Assembly (NCBI GenBank): GCA_963082975.1
Contig: OY720349.1
Coordinates: 62,680,501 to 62,744,500, forward strand
DNA length: 64,000 nt
Direction: 5' to 3'
Source of the DNA: Labia minor
Lineage: Eukaryota > Arthropoda > Insecta > Dermaptera > Spongiphoridae
Shown here: positions 45,190 to 56,195 of the stretch, one piece after another
Numbering within the stretch: the stretch's first letter is position 1
Layout of the letters: each line of letters opens with the position of its first letter
Program-made: the position numbers and the translations under genes
The notes under the pieces: model-generated
Told to the model about the DNA's origin: nothing
Databases searched by the model: none
What the model saw: only the letters and a program-made list of their open reading frames with translations

Positions 45190-45590
45190 TATACCAGTGG
45201 TTTTTTATTTTGAATCCATTGTGTATGATCCCGATCAGTGGAGGGTGGTAGGTGGTGGATAATGACGGCGTGTGGGGGTGTATTTTTTCCCTCTTAATCG
45301 GAGCTCGTCTCTTGGTGAGTGTCCATCCATGTGTGAGTGCGTTGTTCTGTTCCTTTGCGGTCGGTGCCTTTGAGGATCGGCGGGACAAGAATACATCCAG
45401 TCAAGCTGAAGATGATCAGTCTGATGATGATGATGCTGATGACCGACCACCTGCTTACTCCGGGAACGATTCCAAGCAAAGACTGGAAATCTCTTACTGG
45501 AATTTCATTATCAGCGTCTACATCAAAATAAAGCGTCACTCACTAACGATAAAAATGAATAAAAAAAAGATGCAAAAATTCCAGGATTAA
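45190..45590 (+). CDS. possible coding exon with acidic, PPAY-containing segment
   Basis: A + frame is open from about 45252 to TAA at 45588-45590 without an upstream ATG, so if real it is an internal or terminal exon. A plausible acceptor is TGCCTTTGAG ending at 45374. After it the translation is basic (DRRDKNTSS), then strongly acidic (QAEDDQSDDDDADD), then RPPAYSG, a PPxY motif of the kind bound by WW domains, then LEISYWNFIISVYIK. A donor-like CTTG/GTGAGT occurs at 45314. Composition is biased and no family is recognised. The same bases are open on the minus strand, which weakens the case. Confidence 0.3.
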
Positions 45591-47676
45591 AATAATAATA
45601 AAAACAACATAAATCGATATACATAGAATATACTGATGAAAATAAAAAAAATATTAAATTATTTTACATTTTCAACGAACTTAAATGAGTTTATAAAATC
45701 GTTCAGTCTGTCGTTCTGTCCGACATCAAACTCAAAATTTTGAAATTCTGACTTCAGATTCGGAAAGAGCATCGAAAAGTAGTAGTGTAAAGTGCCTTTC
45801 ATTTTTTGATACCCCCTCGGGAACATGGTCAAAATGGCGTCCAAAGTTGAAATTTTTAATATTTATTATTATAGTGACGTCATTTATATTTATTCGTGAC
45901 AATCATCGATTCCAGTGAACATAAAAAAATTTTTATTAATATTTTTATTTATAACACTAATAAATAAAAATATTCAATAATATTTATATTTAATCTTGAC
46001 TTATTTATAACTTAAATTAATCCAAACTTAAGTTCGTTTTGGCAATGCAAGCTTGCGCATTCCCAGATGTTTTTATAACCTTTTATGTTTGTGTAATTAA
46101 AGTAAATCAATACATTACCAATTAAATTTTTTAAAAAAAAATATTGAATTCTACTGCCATAAATCAAGTATTAAGTATTTTATACTTTGAAAATTTAGAA
46201 TTATTTCATATTATTATCAAATATGATTTATTTTATTCTTATTTTCCTTAAAATTTTTATTAAAAGTATATAAGATAAATAAAAATATAATTACTTATTT
46301 ATTATCATTTATGTAGAAGTGAGTGAGGGGGGGGGGGGTTGAATTAAAGGGATTAAAAAAATTGAAAAGATATGTATGTATATATATCTATTACAAAAAA
46401 ATATATAAAATTTTAGAAATTATAAAAAAATACTTTATTATAAATAATAATTTAAACAAAAACGGAAAAATAATAAAAAATAATACAATATATTAAAAGA
46501 AAATTAATATGGAACAATTTTATTTTATTTTTTTTTTTTTTCATTATTAAATTAATTTTTAAATTAAGTATTATTTTTTTTAAGATTTTTAAAAGAAATG
46601 TGAAATTAGTTAATAAAGTCAGACTAAATCTTGGTGGAGGGGGGGGGGGAATATCCAAGAGAAATGATTTTAAAAAATTGATTAAGTGATTTAAAGGAAA
46701 GCATACATACACATAGAGAAACTCCAGTTTTGGCAATTAGTTAAAAATTATTTAATATTAGAATCCAAAATATTCAATTTAGATACAATTTACAGGGATG
46801 AAATGTAACATTAAAACCAATATTTCCTTTGAAAATGAATTTTGAAATTTTAGAGTGTAAAATTACAAAAAATAAATTAATATAATGGGATTTATTTAAG
46901 ATTTATTACATTTATTAAATTTAGAATTTAATGCAAAATGTATTCAGTTGAAAAAAACGTACCTATATATATATATATATATATTGTATGTATTTAATTT
47001 ATTCAATTGTTTATTTTGAAAGTATCTTTTGATATTCATAATAATAATAAAATAATCTCGTAATAATCTCTTCAGGTGCCCCATTGATATAAACTCACTA
47101 GATTTGGCTACAAGACATACAACAAAATATGTCTCCCACCTCAATGCTCTTTCGAAATGACCAAATGTCTTTGATAACCGTAGAAATAAATAGAATAGAG
47201 AACATACTCCCTCTCCGGAAATCCTATCATCTTTTCAAATACATCCAAATGGAAAGAATCTTATTATTTCCTTGGATATTTATTTGGAACGAGCTCACCT
47301 TTGGGCAAAACCACTTGACTCTTGATTGGATTAATATAATACACATATATATTTGTTGAAGGTTGTAACAACTTAAGTTACTATCTATCTATCAAACACA
47401 CATTTATTACAATTAAAAAAAAATTAAGATACCCCAGGCATATGGATAGATCAACTTTCAAATGTGCTCTGCTACCTTTTAATTTAATCAAATGGAAGGA
47501 TTCTACTTTCGAAATTATATATGAAGTTGTTATTTTTGTAACACACTCGTAAATAACAAATTAATTTACATTTTACGAATTTAAATAAAAATAAATTTAT
47601 TAAATATAATTATTATATTCAATACAATAAATCCTTATGAAATATATAAATGATTTTGTTCTTTTATAAATTATAA
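45591..47676. other. AT-rich DNA, one repeat-like block and G runs
   Basis: Bases 45660-45900 (TTCAGTCTGTCGTTCTGTCC, CCCCTCGGGAACATGG, GTGACGTCAT) look like a single copy of another interspersed repeat, but no second copy is here. G runs lie at 46327-46338 and 46640-46649, and (AT)n at 46964-46984. No genes. Confidence 0.45.
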
Positions 47677-47932
47677 CTAGCAAGCAGACCCGGCAAAGCT
47701 TCGCTTTTGCATGTGTGTCTGTATACATAATTATATACGTATATGATAACTAAACACTTATTAATAATAATAATAATAATGTATTAAATGAATATAATTG
47801 AAATTTTAGTTTTAATTGCACTTTTTTTTTTAGGTTTTTAATTTTATTTATTTTTATTGGAATTATTACAAATAATAATAATAATAATAATAATATACCG
47901 TTTAATACGTGAAAATAATAATAATAATAAAA
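47677..47932 (-). mobile_element. Helitron family 1, 3' fragment
   Basis: CTAG at 47677-47680 followed by AAGCAGACCCGGCAAAGCTTCGCTTT on the + strand, i.e. the same 3' hairpin as 31809 in reverse. The fragment runs through the ATT repeats and stops inside them near 47932, where the paralogous segment D2 begins. The 5' half is absent. Confidence 0.85.
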
Positions 47933-47934
47933 TC

Positions 47935-50170
47935 TTAAAAGAATTAAATTTAAATATTGTTTCTATCGGTTCGATTTAAAATCTATATAAAAACACCATT
48001 AATTATAAAAAAATTAATATTTATGTTTTTCTTTAATTAATATAATATTTATTTGTAATAAATTGCAAGAAAAGCTCTCTCGACCCCGCCCGCCCCTCTC
48101 CTGTCTCCTCCGCCTGACCCCACCTGCACGCCTGCCGGCCGATGCGCTGCTGCTTCGAACGCATTAGTTCTCATTCCCCTTGCAGTGCAAGACGCTCGCC
48201 GTCCTATTCACCGAAATCATCCCTTGAATCATTCACTAATCAAGAATTAATTGAAGATTTATTTATTTTATTAATTAAAACCAAGATTTTATTAGTAAAC
48301 TTTCAAAAAAAAAACAATATTTCAATATTTTTCATTGAAAAATTATATATGTATCTTTATATATAATTATAAATTTTTAATCAAATTCTTTGAAAATAAT
48401 TAAAATCAATTATAAGATATAATTTTCTTTAAATATATTTATTAAATATTTTTTTAAATTAAAATCATCTTTAAAATGTTAGAATTATTTTTAAATTTTC
48501 TTTAAAAAATTTGTAATAATTATTAAATCTTTCGCTATTTATTTTTAAAATTAATATAATTTAAAATATTTTATTTATTATTTCTAATCTCAATTAATAC
48601 ATCGGTCTTCAGTGTGGAAATCAATTTCTTCGTGTTGAATCCATGAATATAACACTGCAACATCAATCAATCAATCAGTTGGTAAATTACCATTCAATTT
48701 GAATCAAGTTAATATTTTCACTTACCAACATCTCATCCTTTTTAATAATAATTTTGTTCTACGATTCTCGTATTATTATTTTATTGGAGTTTCTATTAAA
48801 AAAAAAACAAATTTTGGATAAATTGAATGAAAAATTTCTCAAATCAATTTTATTTAATCTCAATTTATTCCAGTGGCTTTATCACAGACTTTGTTCGATG
48901 AAAATGCTTCGAATAATTAAAATATTTTTTTTTTAATTTGAAAATAAAACATTTTAAATCTATTATAGATATTTAAATCGATTTATTTATTTTAACATTT
49001 GAAATATCTTTGCAATTTTCAAAATTTAATTTTTATGAATATATTAAAGAACAACATTGCTTTCAATGTTTCAATATAAAATGATATTTTCAATTTGTAA
49101 TCAATATAATAATAAAATTAATATCATATAAAAATAAAATGGTGGAAAATAGTATAAATAAGCCTTTATCATTGATTGACACAGGTGATTAGAATAACAT
49201 TATCAAAAAAAAAAAATATATACAATACTACTTTAAAGGGCATTTATATTCCTATTCATACTTAATAACATCATTAAAAAAAACAATTCTGATAAAATTT
49301 CTTAAAATAAATAAATAAAAGCAATTTAATAAATTAGAATAGAAATATCCAAATGAAAAATGAATATTATTTTGTCAATTTATTATTATAATATAACACT
49401 TTTGGAAAGTAAATTAAGGGTATTTCTATTATATGTCAATTACACAGAAGAATATCTTCATGAAATTAATAAGATAAATTTCCACTGTGGCATCCCATAA
49501 TCTTTTTAATATTTAAGAAAGAAGAGATTTTTAGTTTTGTGGTGTTTTATAGGAAATTTTTTAATGACTATTAATTGAGTATATAATAACTTGTAATTAT
49601 TTCTATTAAAATCCACTCAAACATTTATGAATTTATTCATCCATTCATAAAATGGAGTGGCTCTAGGATAATTCTAGAATTTTAGTATTTTAATGTAATA
49701 TTACTGAGAGAAAAAATAAAATAATATTTTTTTAAAACTTACACCTCTTCAATCATTATAATGTTATTTATTATTTATTTTTTTATATCTATTATATTTT
49801 TCTTTTTCTTAAATGACATAACTAATCTTATTGAATTTCTTTTTTATCCAGTCGAGTGAGATGAAATATCAATACAAGTCTTCGAGTTTAATCTGCGAGT
49901 TATATCCAATTTTATTAACTTCGAGGTCAGTATTTATTATTAATTTGATTTTTATTCAATTTATAATTATCTATTTTAAAATTTTATAATCTAATATGTT
50001 ATTTTTTTTTTCCATTTCATGATTCAATCTTCGTTCCTTCTACTGGATGTTGATTCAAATTCTTGATTATCTTCTCCATCTCTGATGATGATGAAATGAC
50101 CTTCATACAGCTCACCAAATGTAAGTAATCATCGTTATTTATTTATTTAGCATGGCACAAATTCAAATAG
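47935..50170 (+). repeat. paralogous segment D2 (partner at 34600-36110)
   Basis: Same order of blocks as D1: TCGATTTAAAATCTATATAA, GC-rich block (48068-48215 with TCGAACGCATTAGTTC, ACCGAAATCATCCCTTGAATC), CTAATCAAGAATTAATTG, TTTTGTCAATTT...AACACTTTTGG (49372-49405). Next is exon-like 49855-49926, preceded by TTTTTTATCCAG and followed by GTCAGT. Last is CTTGATTATCTTCTCCAT, then CATACAG, CTCACCAAAT (50111-50120) and GTAAGTAAT. D2 is longer through AT-rich expansion. Alignment shows many non-triplet indels. Confidence 0.65.
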
Positions 50171-50379
50171 GAATAAATTTTATTAATTTCAATTTCTAAA
50201 TAAAATATTTCAAGTAAAATTTAACATACATAACAGTAATTATATTTGATTTATGATTGAATGATTTTCTTTATTTTGATAATATTAATTAGAAAATTAT
50301 AGGGAAATAGATTCTAGAACTTGGTGAGATTAGGGGATTTCAGATTACATCTCTCAAGAATGAGTATCATTGATAAAGG

Positions 50380-50950
50380 AAGCAGAAGAGAGAAAGGTAA
50401 TTAGAATTGCGTTACACTGGGGGGGGGGAGGGGGCTAATCATTGGAATATACTTATATTTTGTTGTTAGAGATTTTCAGGAGGTTGCTTCCTACTTCCAT
50501 CGAAGGATGCTGGTTGTCATCCTACTAATCCATAGATTAGTTTAGAATTATTAAATAGAAAAGTGTGGGTGGATAAAGCAAGTGCCATGCCAATATGATA
50601 AGAGAAGGGTTGTATTAATTGCATGCCATGTCTGAATTGTGCCTTTTTGTATTGCTGAGAAAGTATTTGAGGTGGATCGAATGAACGAGCATTCGGGAAG
50701 GTAATTCAGCACAGTTCCGAAATGGGAATAGCCTGAATAGGAACAAATTGTTGGATACCTTTTGAGCGTAGGATAGATTCGATTAGCATGGGCGATCCAC
50801 TCCTAATAGTGGAGACCATGCATCTTCTTAGGTAGGCAGGTTTTATTTCAGGTTGCCCCGAATGTGGCGGTTTCATTTCGAAATCCAAAAAATCAAAGGC
50901 ATTCTCAGCTGATTCAAAAAGGCGTACAGACCAAACGCCTTATTTTTTTA
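50380..50950. promoter_or_regulatory. large mixed-composition island
   Basis: Non-repetitive and much less AT-rich: G run at 50420-50430, CAGGAGGTTGCTTCC, GTGTGGGTGGATAAAGC, GGTGGATCGAATGAACG, GGGCGATCCACTCCTAATAGTGG (an inverted-repeat-like pair), GTTGCCCCGAATGTGGCGG. Frames of 60 codons lack support. Candidate regulatory element or unrecognised exon. Confidence 0.3.
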
Positions 50951-51330
50951 ATATTTTTTTTTTAAGGCGAACTTTCTTTTTCATTACTTTTTCCAAATTC
51001 CGTAAGGAGAGGCTTGGAAGGGCTAATTTATGGGGATAGGAGGAGGCCCTATTAAATATTCAATTGTTTTTTTTATTTTATTATCAATTAAAAAAAAACA
51101 ATTGAATATCGTGATTATTTTCTTTAATTTTTTATTTTCTTTTTGAAATATTCAATATCTAATTTAATCATTTTAAAGATTTTACTATTTAGGTAGAATC
51201 ATTTATTAATTAGAATTAAAATTGTAAAATTATTGAATTTAAAATGAAAATTCAAACACATAATATATTATATATATAGGTATATAAATATTGTTTTGTA
51301 ATTTTATGTATATACCTACTTATAAGTAAC

Positions 51331-51541
51331 CAATGTAACCATGGTAACCATGAATAGACTTTTACCAAAATATTACTAATTAAATTAATTTTGGATTTAG
51401 CTACACTAAAACCTTCCCTGAGATTCCCACAACAATCCCTGAGAGTTTCATCGCAATCGGACGGGTAGTTTTTGAGTTTAGGCGAGACTGGGCGAGACAC
51501 ACAGACAGACATTGCCTTTTATATATATATATATATATAGA
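51331..51541 (-). mobile_element. Helitron family 1, 5' fragment
   Basis: On the + strand: ACCATGGTAACCATGAATAG, then CATCGCAATCGGACGGGTAG, GACAGACATTGCC and an AT run ending TAGA at 51541. In reverse this is the 5' TCTATATATA...GGCAATGTCTGTC end of the full-length copies. The remainder of the element is absent. Confidence 0.85.
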
Positions 51542-51717
51542 TATAGATAATAATGAATGTAAAAAGTAAAATGATGAAATATTCTTCGAAATTCGTGATA
51601 TTCTATTTTCTTCAATCCATGTTTGTAATTATCTTGCCCTTTCTCATATTCCGTTTTCATCTTCCCTTCTCTCCCACCACCCAGATCCCTGTTTTATTGA
51701 TGTATTTTATCTATCTA

Positions 51718-51754
<37 letters not shown>

Positions 51755-52473
51755 CTATGTATCCATACATTGAATCATCTCGCAGTTAAACCTGAATCCT
51801 CGCTGGTTCTAAATACATAATTAAAGGCAATGACATAGCGGCGGCATCAAAAAGATAGCGCCAAAATGGAATCAAAAGCGCTACCGAAAACACCTCGCCT
51901 CCTCGTTCTTTATCTTTCTCTATTCATTCCCAACCTTTTCGATTGGACTAATGATCTACTAATCAAATCAATGATAGCTTTATAATTAATTACCATTTTT
52001 ATTATGATACTATTATCAAAGTTAGAATTATTACCATTAATATTAATTATAATTGTTAACATACATAGATAAAAAAAACTCTTTCTTAATTTTTCGGATT
52101 ATCAATAAAAAAAGAGAAGTTTATTGATTATTAGATTGATTGAACTTGTTTGAAGGTTCATTTAATTAAACTATTAAATATTAACAATTAATTAATTTTA
52201 ATTCTATTTAATATGTAATGAAAGTCATATGGCGCTCAAACTAAATTAATTTTCCTTTGATCATAATTATCAAAATGTCTTAATTTCAATTTTGGAAATG
52301 TTTGCTCTTTAATTTTTAATTATTTAATCTTATTTTATTTTTTATGATACTTATAGGTTAATAAAATGTATAATTCGCTAACGTCAGACTGTATTTCACT
52401 ATCATTATCTTTTACATAAATTATTTTTTAATTATATATATATATATTTAATTATATATATATATATAAAGCC
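51542..52473. other. AT-rich DNA with simple repeats and a small island
   Basis: (AT)n at 51721-51750 next to a CTAT repeat. A mixed patch lies at 51785-51950 (GACATAGCGGCGGCATC, GATAGCGCCAAAATGG, ACACCTCGCCTCCTCG) without coding features. (AT)n at 52434-52468. Confidence 0.45.
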
Positions 52474-52725
52474 GAATGCGTCTCCAGACAAAATCGGGAA
52501 AGTTACGATGCGCAGGTCACGTGGCAAGAATGGGAGATGAATGACAGGCAAAAAATCAATTTATGGCAGACAATGTAGGAAGGGATGTAAGGGAGATGGG
52601 AGAAAATAGTAGTTGGATGGGAAAAGCTTAGTATAGTGACATTTTGGAGGATTATGGTTGCTATGGACAAGAATTTTCGAGTTCCGTAGTACCACAGTGA
52701 TAGATAGATAGATATCAAAAGTGTT
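52474..52725 (+). mobile_element. non-LTR retrotransposon 3' end, copy 2
   Basis: TTACGATGCGCAGGTCACGTGGCAAGAATGGG decodes, with frameshifts, to the RCAGHVARMG-type motif of LINE ORF2. The 3' end CAAGAATTTTCGAGTTCCGTAG (about 52670) matches copy 1 and is followed by CCACAGTGATAGATAGATAGATAT, a GATA-repeat tail. Confidence 0.8.
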
Positions 52726-52843
52726 AAACAAAGATTTTTAAAAAATAATTTTAATTAATTATATATAACATTATAAAATATTCTGTTGTCTATATATGTT
52801 TAGTAAATTAATGTATTTGAAATGAACTGTTATAAAAAAAAAT

Positions 52844-53002
52844 CTGGAGTGTCTCCACTCGACTATCTCGCAATTTGAATTGGATTAAATAACATAATAT
52901 ATTATATTTAAATTAAATTATAAATTATAAATTAAAATTAAAAAATAATAATTATTAAACCAGCATATGTTTGGCTCTTTGTTGATGGTACCACGTCACG
53001 TG
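52844..53002 (-). mobile_element. family A 3' fragment
   Basis: CTGGAGTGTCTCCACTCG, ACTATCTCGC and the AT-rich block, stopping at CCACGTCACGTG, where the rearranged family A composite begins with TTATTAATATT. Confidence 0.8.
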
Positions 53003-53611
53003 TTATTAATATTTTTATTTTATTTTTAAACTCTTCTAAAGTGACCGTAAAAATAAAGATATATGTTTGATAATTTTTCACATGTTAATAATTGTATAAA
53101 ACTGCTATATATAGAATTTCAGTTTGATTGAATCGCTGAAAGTACGAGAATTAATTTTTTAACACTGCAAATCTCACGCACCAGCACGTGACGTGGTGCC
53201 ATCAACAAAGAGCCAAACATGCGCTGGTTTAATAAATATTATTTATTAATTTTAATTTATAATTTAATTAATTTAATTTAATTTAAATTAATATATGTTA
53301 TTTATTCCAAATCAAATTTGCGAGAGATAGTCGAGTGGATCAAAACGTGGTAGGTAATGACCCTCTTCCGGTTGAACTACATTTCTCAAAAGTTGATAGA
53401 AAACTATGAATTTTGAATAATGCCCATGTACCAAATTTCATCATTCTAGCTCAAACCGTTTTTGCGTAATCTTGGTTACATACATACACACACAGAGAGA
53501 CATTTTTCTCAACCTTAGTGAAAATGATTCAGGAACCTTCAAAACGTATAAAAACATCAAAATCTCAACATCGAAAATTTTCGTGATCGCAATACTATCT
53601 CTAGATAGTAA
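53003..53611. mobile_element. rearranged family A composite, copy 1
   Basis: Starts TTATTAATATTTTT and AAACTCTTCTAAAGTGACCG. It runs forward through the family A 3' half to GATAGTCGAGTGGA (53339), then joins directly to an inverted family A 5' half beginning TCAAAACGTGG (53340) and ending CTAGATAGTAA (53611). The identical start and identical junction occur at 62595-63142, so the rearranged form has itself been duplicated or mobilised. Confidence 0.85.
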
Positions 53612-55149
53612 AAAATCATAATGAAATTTTTTCAACTCCTTATTTTATGTGACCCTTTCAATTCCCAAAAAACGCAAACAGTTTGAACACCTTTAAAATA
53701 GAGGATTAACAATTAGGTTTATTTAATTTATGAATATATCTAAAGAAAAATCGTATTTGCATTTATAAAAATGGTTTATTTTAAAATATTTTATTCTCAA
53801 AGTTATTTTATAATATTATAAACAAATAAATGAAATATTTTCCAAATTGATTATATATAAATAATAACATAAAGTTGGTAAAAATTTGTATAACCAAATG
53901 AATATACAATAAAAAATATTAGTTATTTTAAAACTTTATATAATTATTCAGAGATATCCGATTTTTTAAATAATTGATTTATATTTTTATTATATTTACA
54001 TTTATTAGTTCAGAGGCGGGAGACAAATTTCTTATTCTCCAGGAGCGTAGAATACACTTTCCACTCAATTCATATATAATTTCTAAATGTATAAAATATT
54101 CAAATATCATTTTCAGGGTTGAAATTGATTTGTTTATTTAAATGTTAATAATTAAGTCATTTCATGCTAAAATATCATTGTGCTGCTCAAACATATTCTA
54201 TTTAATATTTAATTCTTTAAAATCAATAGATAAACTTACTATTCAAACAATCCGTACTTAAATTTAATTTTTATAAACTAATAAAAAAGTGAATTTCTTT
54301 TTGTATTGATAGGATCAAGTAGAAATATTTCATGTGATTAAATTTAAATTTAAGAATCCTCTCTCTAAGAAATCGATTAGATGAAAGACACCGTAGAATG
54401 AGGCTAAATCTGAACATCCATCCATATGATTCTTTATTAATAATATTGCCGCTTTTTTAGGTTTGTTTGTTAAGATGAAAGATGAGTCAATCAACTTGTT
54501 ATTTTTTTTTTTCTTTTCTGTCCAATTAAGTCTGGAACGAGACAACGAGAGCAAAAGACAAGGGTGGGGGACAGATGATGGATCGGCAGGAGAATGCTGC
54601 CCCGGGGGGGCCCAACGTCACCGTTTCTCTCTCCCGATATGTGTGACAGTGAAATAGCAGCCTCAAAGGGGACGACAAACAGCCAGAGGAAAAATACGAC
54701 TATTAATAAGCGTTTACGGATAAGCCCCATAGGCTTGTGTGCAATTTTGTATGGCTTCGCTGTCGTTGTCGTCAACTGCGCCCTTTCACCTTAAATCAAC
54801 ATTTATTTATCTATTTGGTAAAATGACAATAGGCACAATCAAATAGTAGCTAATCCAACCATTACAACATAAAAAAAAGATAAAAGATGGTACTTATCGA
54901 ATGGAATTGAAATGGAAAAGAAATTCCCCTCATTAGAACAGAATAGAGCAACAAATTAGACAAACACAATCACAAAAAGAAAAAAGAGAATTCGCAGAAA
55001 CACGTGTCATCATTCAGTTAATATATATACATATATATATATATAAACTTAAAAAAATATTGAAGTTTAAAATGGTGCTCTTAAAAATCTTATTCTTTCC
55101 AAATTGTCATCTAGAAGTATCAAGTGAAATTCAGATCCCCAAAATGATG
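53612..55149. promoter_or_regulatory. AT-rich DNA with a GC-elevated island at 54440-54800
   Basis: The island contains GACAAGGGTGGGGGACAG, a CCCCGGGGGGGCCC block (54600-54612), CTATTAATAAGCGTTTACGG, a GGATAAGCCCCATAGGC stretch and GCTGTCGTTGTCGTCAAC. Frames up to 94 codons are open on both strands and none has a recognisable domain. The homeodomain-like and forkhead-like AT cores in a GC-rich setting suggest an enhancer. Confidence 0.35.
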
Positions 55150-55400
55150 AATGGTCGAAAAAGTCTTTTCGTATTTTGTCCATAGATGTCGTTAGAATCG
55201 TATATCTCCAGTGCTACCAATCACATTGTGTCATAACATATAGAGTTGGAAAGGTGAAATTTCAAGCTTCATTTAACCTTAAGGAAAACTAAATTTGGTG
55301 AAGCTGAACAGAAGTTACAGCTTTTCAAAAATGAGTGAAAATAATGAATAAATTCTCATATAATGATTAGAAATCCGAAAAGACTTTTTCGACTACCCTA
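55150..55400 (+). mobile_element. mariner-derived MITE
   Basis: Inverted ends GGTCGAAAAAGTCTTTTCG (55153-55171) and, on the minus strand from 55399, AGGGTAGTCGAAAAAGTC. The interior reads like a mariner 5' leader ending in an ATG frame MSENNE then stop (about 55331-55351). The element therefore looks like an internal deletion that kept the untranslated leader and first codons and lost the transposase. A TA target duplication is clear only on the right. Confidence 0.75.
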
Positions 55401-55562
55401 TTTTTGTGTTATTTTTAGAAGACAACACTTTTAATACCGTTTATCAGCTAGAAAAAGAACTAGATACCTAAATTATAAAGTTATAAATTATAAATTATAA
55501 TTATAAATAAGTTAGGAAAGAAGAAAGTTGTGAGGTGAGTTCAGAGTTTTTTATTATTATTA

Positions 55563-56195
55563 TCTTATATATAAAATTCTCGTGTCACAAAACTTTGAAA
55601 AAATACTCCTCCGAAACGGCTGGACCGATTCTTATGAAATTTTTTATGTATATTAAGTAGGTCTCAGGGCATGTCAGACTTCCTTTATAAAACCGCTAAT
55701 TGGTAAGGTATGTCCAGGGGGTGGAATTTAAATAAAATTAGTTTAGTTACAATGCTAGATCATAGAGGCGCTGGTGGCGATAATTTGACATGTATATAAA
55801 TTCTAATAGGGGACTTGCAAATAATTCTGCTTCATGGGTGAACCGTCTAAGGCGTTATCTTATGACTTTGCACTCTCAGTTCGAAACTCGCAAAGGCATA
55901 TTTTTTTTTTAAGTATTATATATTTTTTTTTTTACAAATTTATTAATTTTTGTTATTTTAATATTTTATTAAATTATTTTATTTTATTAAATTAAATTTT
56001 ATTTTATTAAATTAATAATTATGTCATTTAATTTTTCTGCATAAATAAACATATATAAAAAACTATAGAGATGGGACAGGGTAGGAGTTAGATGGTTATA
56101 GCTCAGAATAGGGACACTCGGGGGGGGGGGGGGGGTACAGGGGGCGGAGCCCCCGTCTAGGTGTGGAGAGCCCCGAAGGCTCTCGGAGCAGCTAG
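55563..56195 (+). mobile_element. Helitron family 2, complete non-autonomous copy
   Basis: Starts TCTTATATATAAAATTCTC after host A. A CTCCTCCGAAACGGCTGGAC block then leads to GATTCTTATGAAATTTTTTATG. It ends GGAGCAGCTAG (56195) before host T. The 3' hairpin has a 7-bp stem GAGAGCC/GGCTCTC (56166-56172 / 56178-56184) with loop CCGAA, and a second perfect hairpin GGGGGC-GGA-GCCCCC precedes it (56140-56154). No replicase is encoded. A G run is at 56120-56135. Similar termini occur in Helitrons of many insects. Confidence 0.92.
55830..55912 (+). ncRNA. degenerate tRNA-like segment inside Helitron
   Basis: GGGTGAACCGTCTAAGGCG (55836-55854) resembles the D-arm/box A of Leu/Ser-type tRNAs. AGTTCGAAACTC (55878-55889) is a near-consensus box B and T-arm. 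A T run follows at 55902-55911, like a pol III terminator. The anticodon region does not form a clear stem, so this is a tRNA relic or captured SINE head, not a working tRNA. Confidence 0.55.

Noticed and set aside
45660..45900. Possible additional Helentron-like family (TCTGTCGTTCTGTCC, GTGACGTCAT)
   Set aside because: Only one copy in the window, no subterminal inverted repeats or hairpin that I can define.
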